Assembly: GCA_026415035.1 (NCBI GenBank) | Contig: JAOAHX010000015.1 | Span: forward strand, 1 to 64,000 | From: Thermodesulfobacteriota bacterium | GTDB lineage: Bacteria; Desulfobacterota; BSN033; UBA1163 | DNA length: 64,000 bases | Reading direction: 5' to 3' | Shown here: piece by piece, positions 1-8,511 of the stretch | Position numbering within the stretch: the first letter of the stretch is position 1 | Layout: every line of letters starts with the position of its first letter | The notes under the pieces: model-generated | Database searches by the model: none | What the model was told of the DNA's origin: nothing | The model's input: the letters and a program-made list of their open reading frames with translations, nothing else | Program-made: the position numbers and the translations under genes

Positions 1-734
1 ACCACGATCAAAGTATTTCCGCCCATGATCAAAGGATCTGAAAGGGTCTCTTTTAAATGGTAATCTTCCTTTTTCTCTTCCGTCCAGAAAGAGCAGTAGC
101 ATCGGATGGCCCACACCAAGGGAAGAAGCCACCTCATTCGCCTTTTTTCCTTATCTCGGTCGAGAAAGAGGATTTTGAATCCACAATGCTCCATCATCAA
201 CCTCAAGATCGGAAAGGTCAAAGGAGAAAGGTGGAGCATGTAAAGATGTTCGAACCGATCTCTTCCCAATTTTTTAGGCGAAGGGATTTTAGAAAATAAT
301 CCAGTGATGAGAAACCTTAACCTTCTCTCGATATTGAGGTAATTAGGAAGGGTGAGAATCAATTTCCCCCCCGGTTTGAGGACCCGGGAAAACTCTCGAA
401 TCGCATTAAAAGGGTTCTCGAGATGTTCGATCCCTTCCACGCAGGTAATCAGATCAAACAGGTCAGCAGGATACGGAAGCGAGCGATTCAGGTCACCAAT
501 ATCGAGCGTCAAGTCTGGAGCAGAGAAATAAGTTGGATCGATATCACAGCATTGGACTTCGAATCCCAATTTTTTAAGCCGGGCCGCCAAAATCCCCGTT
601 CCCGTAGGGACATCGAGGGCCCTCCCCCTGGGTTCCTTCTGGGCAATCGCCATTACCTTCTCGTGGATCTCCGTCCGGGAGAGGGAGACCATCCCATAGG
701 GCCATTTTGTTGAAGAAGCAATCGGTCGGTTCAA
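1..734 (-). CDS. class I SAM-dependent methyltransferase, C-terminus cut by window edge
   Basis: Last gene of the leftward glycan operon; it runs off the left edge, so only the N-terminal about 244 codons are seen. The translation carries a glycine-rich SAM-binding motif (ALDVPTGTGILAARL), an acidic loop after strand 2 (CDIDP), and the downstream motif EGIEHLENPF followed by RVLKPGGKLILTLPN, all typical of UbiG/Methyltransf_11-type enzymes. A TTG codon overlapping the stop of the upstream kinase gene (TTGA) with GAAGGAAAGG just before it is the best start. It resembles the methyltransferase at 8508-9269 (same EGIEHLE/NGIEHLE region). The substrate is unknown; a sugar or lipid of the surface glycan is inferred from context. 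Confidence 0.8.
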   Translation of the reverse strand, partial: MNRPIASSTKWPYGMVSLSRTEIHEKVMAIAQKEPRGRALDVPTGTGILAARLKKLGFEVQCCDIDPTYFSAPDLTLDIGDLNRSLPYPADLFDLITCVEGIEHLENPFNAIREFSRVLKPGGKLILTLPNYLNIERRLRFLITGLFSKIPSPKKLGRDRFEHLYMLHLSPLTFPILRLMMEHCGFKILFLDRDKEKRRMRWLLPLVWAIRCYCSFWTEEKKEDYHLKETLSDPLIMGGNTLIV

Positions 735-2350
735 TGGAGCCTTTCCTTCACAACCCCCCAAGGGGAAACATAGACAATGCCTCTTTTCCGGCTTTCTCTG
801 ACGAGCCGACGGAGAAAGGTCTTTCTACCCCTGATCACAGGATTCTGATGTAAATACCATTTGATAAACCTCAGCCGATCTTTTGGAGATATGAAATGGG
901 GGATTGAGGTGTTGAGTTGGAGGAGATTTTTAAATAGCCTCTTTTCATCTATCTTTTTCCCCAACCGGATATCCTCCAGATCGAGCAGTTTAAAAGACCA
1001 CTGCTGATCTTCCCTTGAAACGAGAATATTACAGGCCTTCATATCCTGGTGGAAGACCTCTCGTTGATGAAGTCGGCTTAGCCACTGAGAAAAGTCCCGG
1101 ATGAAACGTTTCTTCGCCTCGTCATCCTCAAAACCCTTGCATAAAAAGCGATCCAGCTCCTCCCCTTCCGGTGCCTCCATAATCAAAAGGCTTTCCCGGG
1201 GCAAACCCCGTTCTCGCCTTTCGGCCAAGCCGAGGAGAGGGACGGAGGGCACCCCTCGGACTCGCACCCCGTTCCCTCCCACCCATGCCCTGACCCCTTT
1301 AGATCGCCGACACCGCTCTTTCAAACGATCCCACCAATGAGGATAGCAAAATTGCTTAACACATATCCTTTTGTCCCCGGCCTGGAAGATCGAAACCTTG
1401 ACTTCTGGACTCTGCTTGACCAGCAGGGCTGGAGTCTTTTCGACAAAGGTCCGGTGCCTCTCGATCGCACGGACGAGAAGATCCAAAGGGAAGTCCCTGC
1501 GGGAGTAGAAGGTAAACGGTTTATTTTGTTTGACGGAAAATTCGGTGCTCTCTTTTAAACAACGTCTGGTCCGGCTCTCCCATTGTTTTTTTTCGAGACG
1601 ATTCATCCAGGAATTGATTTTTTGGAAATAGAACGCCTTTTTCTTTTGGTAAGCTAAATCACCCTCAAAGTACTGATCGAGAAATCTTTCGAGCTTCTCT
1701 TTCGGCCAGACGAATCTCAAGGAGTGAAAGAGTTGGGCGATATTCCATAATTTCTGACTCATGGAGAGAGAAGGAGAAAACCTCGCCCGGTGGAGATCGG
1801 TGAGAAACAGCGACCCACCATCCCAGAGAAAGTTACCGACATGGAGGTCCTGATGAAATAACCCTGCCTGGTGTATCCGGAGAAGCATCTTCACCAGTTC
1901 GGTTACAATCCCTTCGTTTCTCAAAAGTTCGGGGTTCTCTGCCAAGGACCCCTCGGAAGGGATCGCTTCCGACATGTAGTAACTTTCCCAGACGAACCCT
2001 TTCGATATCCTTTCCATCCATCCCAGAGGGTTCGGGACCTTCAGGCCTCTTTTGCCCGACTGGTAGGCCACGAACCATTCTTTCCTCCCTTTTGAAGGGA
2101 AGATGGTATATTTCAAAGCCTCGATCCAGTCTTTCGTCAGATCTCTCTTGAGGAACACCTTTCGTCCGTCCGGTAACAGGAAAAACCCGGTCCACCTCCA
2201 TTTCGAGTGGCGGATACAACCTCCTCCTAAGGTCAATGCGGAGGCAACCGGATCGAGGAAGAAGGGAGAAGATAGAAACCCAAGCAGATCTTCCCTAATC
2301 CATCCTTTCAGGGACCCGGTGGCCACCTTGTGATAAAGGGGTTTAACCAT
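731..2350 (-). CDS. tandem (double) LPS-kinase-like protein
   Basis: The 539-residue product holds two successive kinase folds of the WaaP/InaA (Kdo/LPS kinase) type. The first half has Lys68, the catalytic loop HQDLHVGNFL at about 166-175 and a metal Asp at 185 (LTDLHR). The second half has Lys332, the loop HQDMKACNIL at about 434-443 and LLDLED at about 455-460. Both copies keep the Lys, the HxD loop, the Asn and the second Asp, so both could be active. WaaP-family kinases usually have a single domain of about 230-270 residues, so this length equals two. The start overlaps the upstream reading frame by ATGGTTAA, and its stop overlaps the next gene, so it is translationally coupled. Inferred role: phosphorylating LPS core sugars, perhaps two positions. 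Confidence 0.85.
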   Translation of the reverse strand: MVKPLYHKVATGSLKGWIREDLLGFLSSPFFLDPVASALTLGGGCIRHSKWRWTGFFLLPDGRKVFLKRDLTKDWIEALKYTIFPSKGRKEWFVAYQSGKRGLKVPNPLGWMERISKGFVWESYYMSEAIPSEGSLAENPELLRNEGIVTELVKMLLRIHQAGLFHQDLHVGNFLWDGGSLFLTDLHRARFSPSLSMSQKLWNIAQLFHSLRFVWPKEKLERFLDQYFEGDLAYQKKKAFYFQKINSWMNRLEKKQWESRTRRCLKESTEFSVKQNKPFTFYSRRDFPLDLLVRAIERHRTFVEKTPALLVKQSPEVKVSIFQAGDKRICVKQFCYPHWWDRLKERCRRSKGVRAWVGGNGVRVRGVPSVPLLGLAERRERGLPRESLLIMEAPEGEELDRFLCKGFEDDEAKKRFIRDFSQWLSRLHQREVFHQDMKACNILVSREDQQWSFKLLDLEDIRLGKKIDEKRLFKNLLQLNTSIPHFISPKDRLRFIKWYLHQNPVIRGRKTFLRRLVRESRKRGIVYVSPWGVVKERLH

Positions 2351-2443
2351 ATCGGTTCGGAGATCGCCCCCCTCGTCCTTCGCTCAGCTTTCGAATCTTT
2401 CTTTTCAACCTCATCCACAGCCGATCGTCACTTTTCACAAATC

Positions 2444-2962
2444 TCAGGGGGGGAGCCTTCCCCATTCCTCCTGGGACCCCGTTTTTCGGGCGGTGACCCA
2501 TATTCCTTTCGGCCGTTTCCGGTCCCCTTCTAAGGTGCAATCCAAAATCTTGAATCGGTTCAGCAATAATTCGATGCCTTGGGGAGTAAAACGCCAGTAA
2601 TCCTTAGGGGCAGGATGGATTTTAAAATGCATGACGGTGGTTAGGATCAAAAGACCCTCGGGTTTTAACACCCGATAGATCTCATCGATGGCCTTCTGGG
2701 GATAGGGGAGATGTTCCAAAGACTCGAGATTAAGCACCAGGCCGATACTTTCGTCGGCGATGGGTTTCATGTCGGCAATGTCGCAAAGGATGTCGATACA
2801 AGGGGGATCGAAATCCTGAATGTCCTGCTTGAGGTAACGCCGCCCAGGGAAAAGGGGCTGATAATAATTGGGCTCCCACCCGGCACAGGTATCCAGGATG
2901 GGTTCCTCAAAGGGATACCGTTCAATCACCCATTTCACATAATTCACCACGGCCTCTCTCAT
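2444..2962 (-). CDS. class I methyltransferase, possibly frameshifted near its end
   Basis: About 172 residues. It has a variant motif I (LDTCAGWEPNY), an acidic DIQDFDPP region, and the classic post-motif LESLEHLPYP followed by RVLKPEGLLILTT, so it belongs to the Methyltransf_11-like group. The ATG at 2962 lies 11 bases after AAAGGAA and follows the glycosyltransferase stop, so upstream in-frame ATGs inside that gene were not used. The frame ends in a run of seven C on the coding strand. One extra C would extend it by a basic tail (RLWMRLKRKIRKLSEG) to a stop overlapping the next gene's ATG. The substrate is unknown. Confidence 0.75.
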   Translation of the reverse strand: MREAVVNYVKWVIERYPFEEPILDTCAGWEPNYYQPLFPGRRYLKQDIQDFDPPCIDILCDIADMKPIADESIGLVLNLESLEHLPYPQKAIDEIYRVLKPEGLLILTTVMHFKIHPAPKDYWRFTPQGIELLLNRFKILDCTLEGDRKRPKGIWVTARKTGSQEEWGRLPP

Positions 2963-2976
2963 CGCAGTTCTTTCCT

Positions 2977-3972
2977 TTAGGGCATGCCAAAAACCCGTTG
3001 AAGGATAGAGAGCATTTTCGGAGCACAGGCTTGCAGGGTGTACTGGCTCGCCACTTTCTTTAGGCCTTCCATTCCCATCTTCTCCCTTAATTCTGGATCT
3101 TCGATTAAGAGGGACAACCTTTCCATCCATTCCTCCGGTGTCCTGGCGTAAAACCCGTTTACCCCGTCTTCCACCAGATCCCGGTTGATCCCCACCGGGG
3201 TGCAGACCACTGGCAGCCCCACCCCCTGATATTGGAGAATTTTCAACCCACACTTTCCCCAGGACCACGGATCGTCCACCAGGGGCATCATCCCGATGTC
3301 AAAGCTTTGGAGGTCGGCCACCTCTTCATCGGCCCTCCAATTTTTTTTGATCACCCTTATCGATTCGCAATCGAAGAAGGTGTCGCAGACGATCTTCAGG
3401 TCAAGGTAGGAATATTTCCGCCCGAGCTGTTCGAAAATGGGCTTCATTTTCTCAAGATAGTGGATCGACCCATGATCCCCGATCCATCCCAGGGTTATCC
3501 GTTCCCCTCGATGCCTATAGTTTTTGGGCCGGTAGCGGCTGATGTCGATAGGGGTGGGGATGACCTCCACGCGGGGATGAAGGGCCAACACTTCCCTCTT
3601 TAAAAATTCATTCCCTGCGATGACGAAATCAGAGGCGCGGATCATCTGAGCGAACCGCCTTCTCCGGGAGAGGGAGAGGGGTTGTTCGGATTTGGAATTT
3701 CGATACATGACCGCATCATCAAAATCGTAGACGATTTTCTTTGCCCTTTTCCGAAGGAGCCAGAGCCTCGGGTGATTGAATCGTTTCCTTTGGATAAAGA
3801 CGATATCATAACGAGGAAGCGATCTGAACCATCGAAGGTATTCCCGGGGAGTCCTGGGGAAAAGTTCGACCGTGGCCTCCACCCCGTTGGATTGGAGATA
3901 GGAGAGGTATTGGAGCACCCGATACCGACTGGCGGCAACAGTGTATCCTTGGATAAGAAAAAGGACCTTCAA
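2977..3972 (-). CDS. GT4-like glycosyltransferase (paralog B)
   Basis: 331 residues, with a two-Rossmann GT-B pattern: N-terminal KVLFLIQGYT, then IVFIQRKRF and IVYDFDDAVMYR, and in the C-terminal half RITLGWIGDHGS, DIGMMPLVDDPW and KILQYQGVGLPVVCTPVGIN, the usual nucleotide-sugar-binding end. It is clearly paralogous to the next gene upstream (3969-4976), sharing FIQRK/R, the D-DDA-MYR segment, SFDIG-MPL, KILQY and GLPVVC-PVG. TTG at 3972 is the probable start because GGGGGAAGAG precedes it and it overlaps the upstream stop; the open frame extends further up only through out-of-frame sequence of the neighbour. Probably transfers a sugar onto LPS or O-chain; donor and acceptor not determinable. 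Confidence 0.85.
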   Translation of the reverse strand: MKVLFLIQGYTVAASRYRVLQYLSYLQSNGVEATVELFPRTPREYLRWFRSLPRYDIVFIQRKRFNHPRLWLLRKRAKKIVYDFDDAVMYRNSKSEQPLSLSRRRRFAQMIRASDFVIAGNEFLKREVLALHPRVEVIPTPIDISRYRPKNYRHRGERITLGWIGDHGSIHYLEKMKPIFEQLGRKYSYLDLKIVCDTFFDCESIRVIKKNWRADEEVADLQSFDIGMMPLVDDPWSWGKCGLKILQYQGVGLPVVCTPVGINRDLVEDGVNGFYARTPEEWMERLSLLIEDPELREKMGMEGLKKVASQYTLQACAPKMLSILQRVFGMP

Positions 3973-4976
3973 CAAATCGCTCTTCCCCCGATCAGGGATT
4001 GCAAAACCTGATAAAGTTGGTGAAAACAGACCTCGATACAATAGCCTTCCTTCACGGTCTCGATGCCCTGGCGGCCCATCTCCCTTCGCATGCCGGGGTC
4101 CTCGAGGAGCGTCTCCAAATGCCTGACCCATTCTTCCTCGGTTTCCGCCCAGAAACCGTTGACCCCGGGTTTGATGATATCGCGGTTCATCCCCACGGGT
4201 GAACAGACTACCGGGAGGCCGACGCTCAAATATTGAAGAATTTTTACACCGCATTTCCCCCTTGACCAGGGGTGGTCCTGGAGGGGCATCACCCCGATAT
4301 CGAAAGAAATTAAGTCCAGATTCTCTTCCTCCAGGGCCCAGGGTTTATTGATCGTGGGAAGGAATCGGGATTCAAAATGGCCATCGCTGACGATTTTTAA
4401 AGCCAAATTCGGGAACCTTGAGGCCAAGGTCCTAAACACGGGCTCTAATTTCTGGAGGTACCGCAAATTACCCTTGGTCCCCATCCACCCGATGATCAAA
4501 GGAGAGGAGGAGGTGGGTTCCTTTTTCAAGGGGTAAGCCCTCAAATCGACCGGGGTGGGAATGACCGAGACGTTTTTTCGGGGATCGGCTCTTAACACTT
4601 CCTCTCGAAGAAAGGAGTTCCCCGCAATCACCGCATCGCTCTTTTTGACCATCCACTTAAATTTAACCCATCTCGAAAGGGAACGAGGCTTGGGTGAGCT
4701 GGAAGACCGGTACATGATGGCATCGTCGAGATCGAAGAGAATCTTCTTCGATTTCCTCCGAATCCATGAAAATTCAATGGGGGAAAGGAGCCTCCTCTGA
4801 ATAAAGACGAGGTCATACTGGGGGAGCCTCATATAAATAGAAAAACGATCTTGAATCGAGGCGGGCAAGGGCTGCCAGAGAGGCCACACCCCGCGATGCC
4901 GGAGAAGGGGGAAATATTGTTCGACTCTAAACCGGTGCCCTTGATCGCTGGAATGGGTAAGGAAAATGATATTCAT
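3969..4976 (-). CDS. GT4-like glycosyltransferase (paralog A)
   Basis: 335 residues with the same layout as the downstream gene: N-terminal MNIIFLTHSSDQGHR, middle LFDLDDAIMYRSSSS and SDAVIAGNSFLREEV, then LIIGWMGTKGNLRYL, FDIGVMPLQDHPWS, KILQYLSVGLPVVCSPVG. It overlaps the methyltransferase upstream by ATGA and its own stop overlaps the next start, so the three are coupled. The pair looks like a local gene duplication that has diverged, typical of enzymes adding successive similar sugars. Cytoplasmic; specificity unknown. Confidence 0.85.
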   Translation of the reverse strand: MNIIFLTHSSDQGHRFRVEQYFPLLRHRGVWPLWQPLPASIQDRFSIYMRLPQYDLVFIQRRLLSPIEFSWIRRKSKKILFDLDDAIMYRSSSSPKPRSLSRWVKFKWMVKKSDAVIAGNSFLREEVLRADPRKNVSVIPTPVDLRAYPLKKEPTSSSPLIIGWMGTKGNLRYLQKLEPVFRTLASRFPNLALKIVSDGHFESRFLPTINKPWALEEENLDLISFDIGVMPLQDHPWSRGKCGVKILQYLSVGLPVVCSPVGMNRDIIKPGVNGFWAETEEEWVRHLETLLEDPGMRREMGRQGIETVKEGYCIEVCFHQLYQVLQSLIGGRAIC

Positions 4977-5617
4977 CCCTTTTCCCGAAGCCCCTTGACG
5001 GCCACTATTAAAATCGATTTAGCAAAGTCGACCCCTAAATATCGATGGAGAGGGGCCATCACATACTTTCGAAAGAGATAACGATGGAAGGCGTCGCTAT
5101 AGGTCCGGTACATCTCTTTGATCTCAAACCCCCGGGACATCAGGATCCCCCCCAGCTCGTCATAACAGTAAGGCTGTTTGTGGGTGGCATCCCGCCAGTA
5201 ACGCCCGGGGTTAAAGGTATTGGGCGTTGTCAGGATGAGCCTCCCGCCCTCTTTAAGAAGCTCGTAAATCTTCCCGAGCATCTTGATCCCCTCTTCCAGG
5301 GGGAGGTGTTCGATCACCTCGAATAGAAAAACCGCATCAAAGGTCTCCTGAATCTCTTCCAGGTCGTAATAATCGTGAAATTGATCGCGATCGACGTCCA
5401 TGCTTTTGTAAAGGAGTTTGGGAAAATGTTTTTTTAAACGCCTTTCCAAGGCTCGATCAGAGGCCCCTATGTCAAGCACCCGATCGCCATCCCGGAGGTG
5501 ACGAAGCATCAGCGGAAATCGCTTTTTAAGGATTTTTAAGTCCCATATCTCAGGATATCGCTGGTGGATTTGATTTCGGAACTCAAAAATCCTTGACCAA
5601 CTCATCCCTTCGACCAT
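4973..5617 (-). CDS. class I SAM-dependent methyltransferase
   Basis: 214 residues. Motif I is VLDIGASDRALER, followed by MDVDRDQ, then FLFEVIEHLPLEEG and LLKEGGRLILTTPNTF, giving a complete SAM-binding core. The C-terminal MYRTYSDAFHRYLFRKY segment is basic and aromatic. The start lies inside the 3' end of the acyltransferase gene (35-base overlap if the first ATG is used; a second ATG 12 bases on, after GAAGGG, is possible). Likely O- or N-methylation of a sugar or a capping residue in the surface glycan, by context only. Confidence 0.82.
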   Translation of the reverse strand: MVEGMSWSRIFEFRNQIHQRYPEIWDLKILKKRFPLMLRHLRDGDRVLDIGASDRALERRLKKHFPKLLYKSMDVDRDQFHDYYDLEEIQETFDAVFLFEVIEHLPLEEGIKMLGKIYELLKEGGRLILTTPNTFNPGRYWRDATHKQPYCYDELGGILMSRGFEIKEMYRTYSDAFHRYLFRKYVMAPLHRYLGVDFAKSILIVAVKGLREKG

Positions 5618-6194
5618 CCACTCGCACCCATTCCCTTTTCTCGAAGTCGAACCGTTTCACGACTTTCGCTGGAGCCCCCATCGCCACCGAATAGTCTGGA
5701 ATATCTTTGGTCACCACGGATAAGGCCCCGATGATGCAGTGTCTTCCAATCGTCACATTGGGCAAGACACAGGCACCATACGCAATCCAAGAATCCGCTC
5801 CTATATGGACATAGCCCACCTTGATCTCCTGCTCTTTGCTTGGCCGACGGATATCTCCTGGCTTTCGTGAATTATCGATGATCATCACATTGGGAGAAAT
5901 CCCCACATTCTCTTCGATGACGATGCGATTGCAAGCGCTTATAAAGCAACCCTCTGAAATAATCACATGGTCTCCAATGAACAACAGGCCCTCTTTCGAC
6001 CGCTTGTCTTTGGGATGGAGGTTGATGCTCGTATTCCGCTTGATCCGGACATGGTCGCCGATATGAACGAATCGGGGGCGATTGATGACGACCCCCGGTT
6101 CAATATAAACATCCTTCCCGTAGGAGCCAAAGAAAAAACGGTTTTTGAGATTGGCCAGGGGATACCAGAATCGTTTCTTTTTCATGGGGAGCAT
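5583..6194 (-). CDS. left-handed beta-helix (hexapeptide) acyltransferase
   Basis: 203 residues made mostly of hexapeptide repeats: VYIEPGVVINRP, VHIGDHVRIKRN, LFIGDHVIISEGCFI, IVIEENVGISPNVMI, VHIGADSWIAYGACVLPNVTIG, ending in the typical PAKVVKRF. This is the CysE/LacA/WbbJ-like acetyltransferase fold. The conserved catalytic His of sugar O-acetyltransferases is not in the usual ..NH.. context; the site reads IDNSRKPG, so the reaction is uncertain. SD GGAGGAAG sits directly before the first ATG, and a second ATG three codons on is also possible. Probable role: O- or N-acetylation of a glycan sugar. Confidence 0.82.
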   Translation of the reverse strand: MLPMKKKRFWYPLANLKNRFFFGSYGKDVYIEPGVVINRPRFVHIGDHVRIKRNTSINLHPKDKRSKEGLLFIGDHVIISEGCFISACNRIVIEENVGISPNVMIIDNSRKPGDIRRPSKEQEIKVGYVHIGADSWIAYGACVLPNVTIGRHCIIGALSVVTKDIPDYSVAMGAPAKVVKRFDFEKREWVRVDGRRDELVKDF

Positions 6195-7357
6195 CTTCCT
6201 CCTGATTGAATCCCCGAGAATAGTTGGCTGAGGGTGTGCCAGGTCCCTTGATGAGAATACGGCACCATAGCGCCTTCGGGGTCACTGGGGTTTTGACCCG
6301 CCCCTCTTTTCAGAAACAGGAGGATGGATTGGGCAAGGGAACCGTGATCTCGAGGATCCGAAAGCACCAAACCCTCTCGATGAGTCCTCATCACCCCACT
6401 GGCCCCGTTCCAAGAGGTCGTGATGACAGGCAGTCCGCTTGCTAAGGCTTCCAAGACCGTAAGGGAACAGGCATCGTAATAGGTGGGATGGACCAAGAGA
6501 TCGGCCGCCCCATAATACTTTTCCGGTTCATCGGTGGAACCCGCAAAAACGATGTCCTCCGAAACTCCAGATTGTTTGGCCAACCGGAGATAAGGGGTCT
6601 GCCGATCTCTCCCAAGGATCATAAGTTTGAAGGGCGGGCAACCCCCTTTTTTTAAGTCCCCCAAGGCTCGGATCAAGGTGTGCAATCCTTTCATCCGGAA
6701 GTTATTCGACACAAACAGGATGAGGAAGTCCTCTCCGAACCCGTATCGTTTCCGAATTTCATCTCGATATCGGCGATTTTGGGGATGAAATCGAACGGTA
6801 TCCACTCCGTTGTAAACCACCGCGATCCGGTCTTCTGGAATTTTATACCATTGGATCAGATCTTCTTTGACCATGTCGGAGATGGCGACGATCCTTTTAT
6901 AGCTTCCTCTTTTAAAAGGGGCGCTCTCGATATAGCCCTGGACCCATTGCTTCGGGCTCAGCACCCTGCCCAAAAATTTGATCGACCGTAAGAGGGGATG
7001 ATCGTAGGCCTTTAAACTGCGCCAGAACCAGGCCCAATGGACGCCCCCATGGGGTTGAAGCACATCCGCCTCCAAAGTATTTCCCACCCCGAGGGTGACG
7101 TCGTATTGTCCTCTTTTGATCTCCCGGGTTGCCTTTATGGCAAAGGATAAGAGACGGAGGCTCTTCGGAAAAGGGATCGTCCTCACCCTGTGAAGCAGAA
7201 TCCCTTTCACCCCTTCCTCCCAACGCTCTGCATAGACATGGACCTCATAGCCCTCGCCCGCCATCCAAGTGCAGAGGTCGACCACATATCTCTCCGCGCC
7301 TCCCCTGCGTTTGGAGAAGTCAGGGATGGCCGTGGCAAACCTTATTTTCCTCTCCAT
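6182..7357 (-). CDS. GT4 family glycosyltransferase (WaaG-like)
   Basis: 391 residues. The N-terminal segment IRFATAIPDFSKRRGGAERYV with its GGAE motif, DVLQPHGGVHW, VAISDMVKEDL, VVYNGVDTVRFHP, LFVSNNFRMKGLHTLI and the C-terminal HPTYYDACSLTVLEALASGLPVITT (E-x7-E motif) closely follow the lipopolysaccharide glucosyltransferase I / WaaG pattern. It overlaps the upstream GT4 by 16 bases and the downstream acyltransferase by 13. Known members transfer glucose onto the inner-core heptose at the cytoplasmic face of the inner membrane; that assignment is likely but not proven here. Confidence 0.85.
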   Translation of the reverse strand: MERKIRFATAIPDFSKRRGGAERYVVDLCTWMAGEGYEVHVYAERWEEGVKGILLHRVRTIPFPKSLRLLSFAIKATREIKRGQYDVTLGVGNTLEADVLQPHGGVHWAWFWRSLKAYDHPLLRSIKFLGRVLSPKQWVQGYIESAPFKRGSYKRIVAISDMVKEDLIQWYKIPEDRIAVVYNGVDTVRFHPQNRRYRDEIRKRYGFGEDFLILFVSNNFRMKGLHTLIRALGDLKKGGCPPFKLMILGRDRQTPYLRLAKQSGVSEDIVFAGSTDEPEKYYGAADLLVHPTYYDACSLTVLEALASGLPVITTSWNGASGVMRTHREGLVLSDPRDHGSLAQSILLFLKRGAGQNPSDPEGAMVPYSHQGTWHTLSQLFSGIQSGGRCSP

Positions 7358-8511
7358 CTCCCCAATTTCATCACCTCTTGGTAGAACCCTTCAACGACCT
7401 CGGCCTGTCGGTCCAATCGGAATTCCCGCTGGGCCTTCTCCCGGGCCGCTTGCCCCATCTTGGATCGTAACTCCGGAGCCTTTAAAAGCTGAAGGGTTGC
7501 CATCGCCAAATTCTCGGGCGTATCCTCGACGACCAGACCCGTTACTCCGTGATCGATCAGCTCGGGGAGAATTCCCCGGTTCGCCACGATCGATGGTTTT
7601 CCCATGGCCATGGCCTCTCGGAGGGCCCGGGCCGTTCCGTCGGAACCGGGCATCAAAAAGACGAAGAGGTCCATACAGGCCAGCGTGTCGAGATAGTGAT
7701 CGGTCTGATACCCACCGAGAACCACCCAGGGTTCCACGCCGAGCCTCTTCATCGGTTTGAGGACGCTCTCCTCCATCTGGCTCGACCGTCCCACCAGAAG
7801 GACCTTGATCTTGGGGTATTCTGGGACGATCTGCTTGATCGCCTCGAGGAAAACCTCGGTCCTCCGATATTTCTGAAATCTGGCCACCATCCCGATCACG
7901 ATCTCCTCTTCCCCTATCCCGAAGTGGGCTCTCATGTCTTTTCCCGCGATCCGAGTTCGAAATCGTTCGAGATCGAGGGCGGGGTTGGCTTTGCAGATTC
8001 GTTCCTTCGGAAAACCGAAATGCCTTTCGACCTTCTCTCTCCCGGTTTCCGAAAAAGTAATGAGGCCATCGGTGAATTTGGAAATCAAGAGGCGATTTCC
8101 GATATGCGAGGGGATGGCATCGCGCTTATGGTCTGTCCGGATCACCACCACCGGGCCTCCGGCCCTTCGGGCGGCCATCCCGCCCAGGAGGTGGTCGTGA
8201 GACTGGTGGACATTGAGCACTTCGATCTTTTCCGATCGGAGATAATCCGTGAGATCGAAAACGTCCGAGAGGTTATCCCGGATCGATCGAAAGGAGTATA
8301 ACCTCAAGGGGCGGTTCAGATGAAACTTGTCGGTGGCGAAGATGCCATTCTCTCTGACCCTTCGCTCCAAGCTGTCCTCCACTGGAACGGGAGGTCTCCG
8401 ATAGGCGAGGATCACCTCGTGTCCCCTCCTCTCCAACGCCTTGCAGAGGTTGAGGATCGGTTCAGAGGGCCCGGTCCATTTCCAGTCGCTGAAGAGATGG
8501 AGGATCTTCAT
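7342..8511 (-). CDS. GT4 family glycosyltransferase
   Basis: 389 residues. Starts with MKILHLFSDWKWTGPSEPIL, which fits the donor-proximal loop of GT-B enzymes, then VLNVHQSHDHLLGG, ITFSETGREKVERHFG, IVIGMVARFQKYRRTEVFLEA and, near the end, MPGSDGTARALREAMAMGKPSIVANRGILPELI with the E-x7-E-like element. The start overlaps the methyltransferase stop as ATGA. Cytoplasmic sugar transferase acting in the same pathway as its neighbours; donor unknown. Confidence 0.85.
   Translation of the reverse strand: MKILHLFSDWKWTGPSEPILNLCKALERRGHEVILAYRRPPVPVEDSLERRVRENGIFATDKFHLNRPLRLYSFRSIRDNLSDVFDLTDYLRSEKIEVLNVHQSHDHLLGGMAARRAGGPVVVIRTDHKRDAIPSHIGNRLLISKFTDGLITFSETGREKVERHFGFPKERICKANPALDLERFRTRIAGKDMRAHFGIGEEEIVIGMVARFQKYRRTEVFLEAIKQIVPEYPKIKVLLVGRSSQMEESVLKPMKRLGVEPWVVLGGYQTDHYLDTLACMDLFVFLMPGSDGTARALREAMAMGKPSIVANRGILPELIDHGVTGLVVEDTPENLAMATLQLLKAPELRSKMGQAAREKAQREFRLDRQAEVVEGFYQEVMKLGRWRGK

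Noticed and set aside
57-713. Two rightward open frames (80 and 96 codons) at the left edge
   Set aside because: They are antisense to a clear methyltransferase reading leftward from 734 off the window edge.
7549-8301. A 250-codon rightward frame
   Set aside because: Antisense to a GT4 gene with full motifs.
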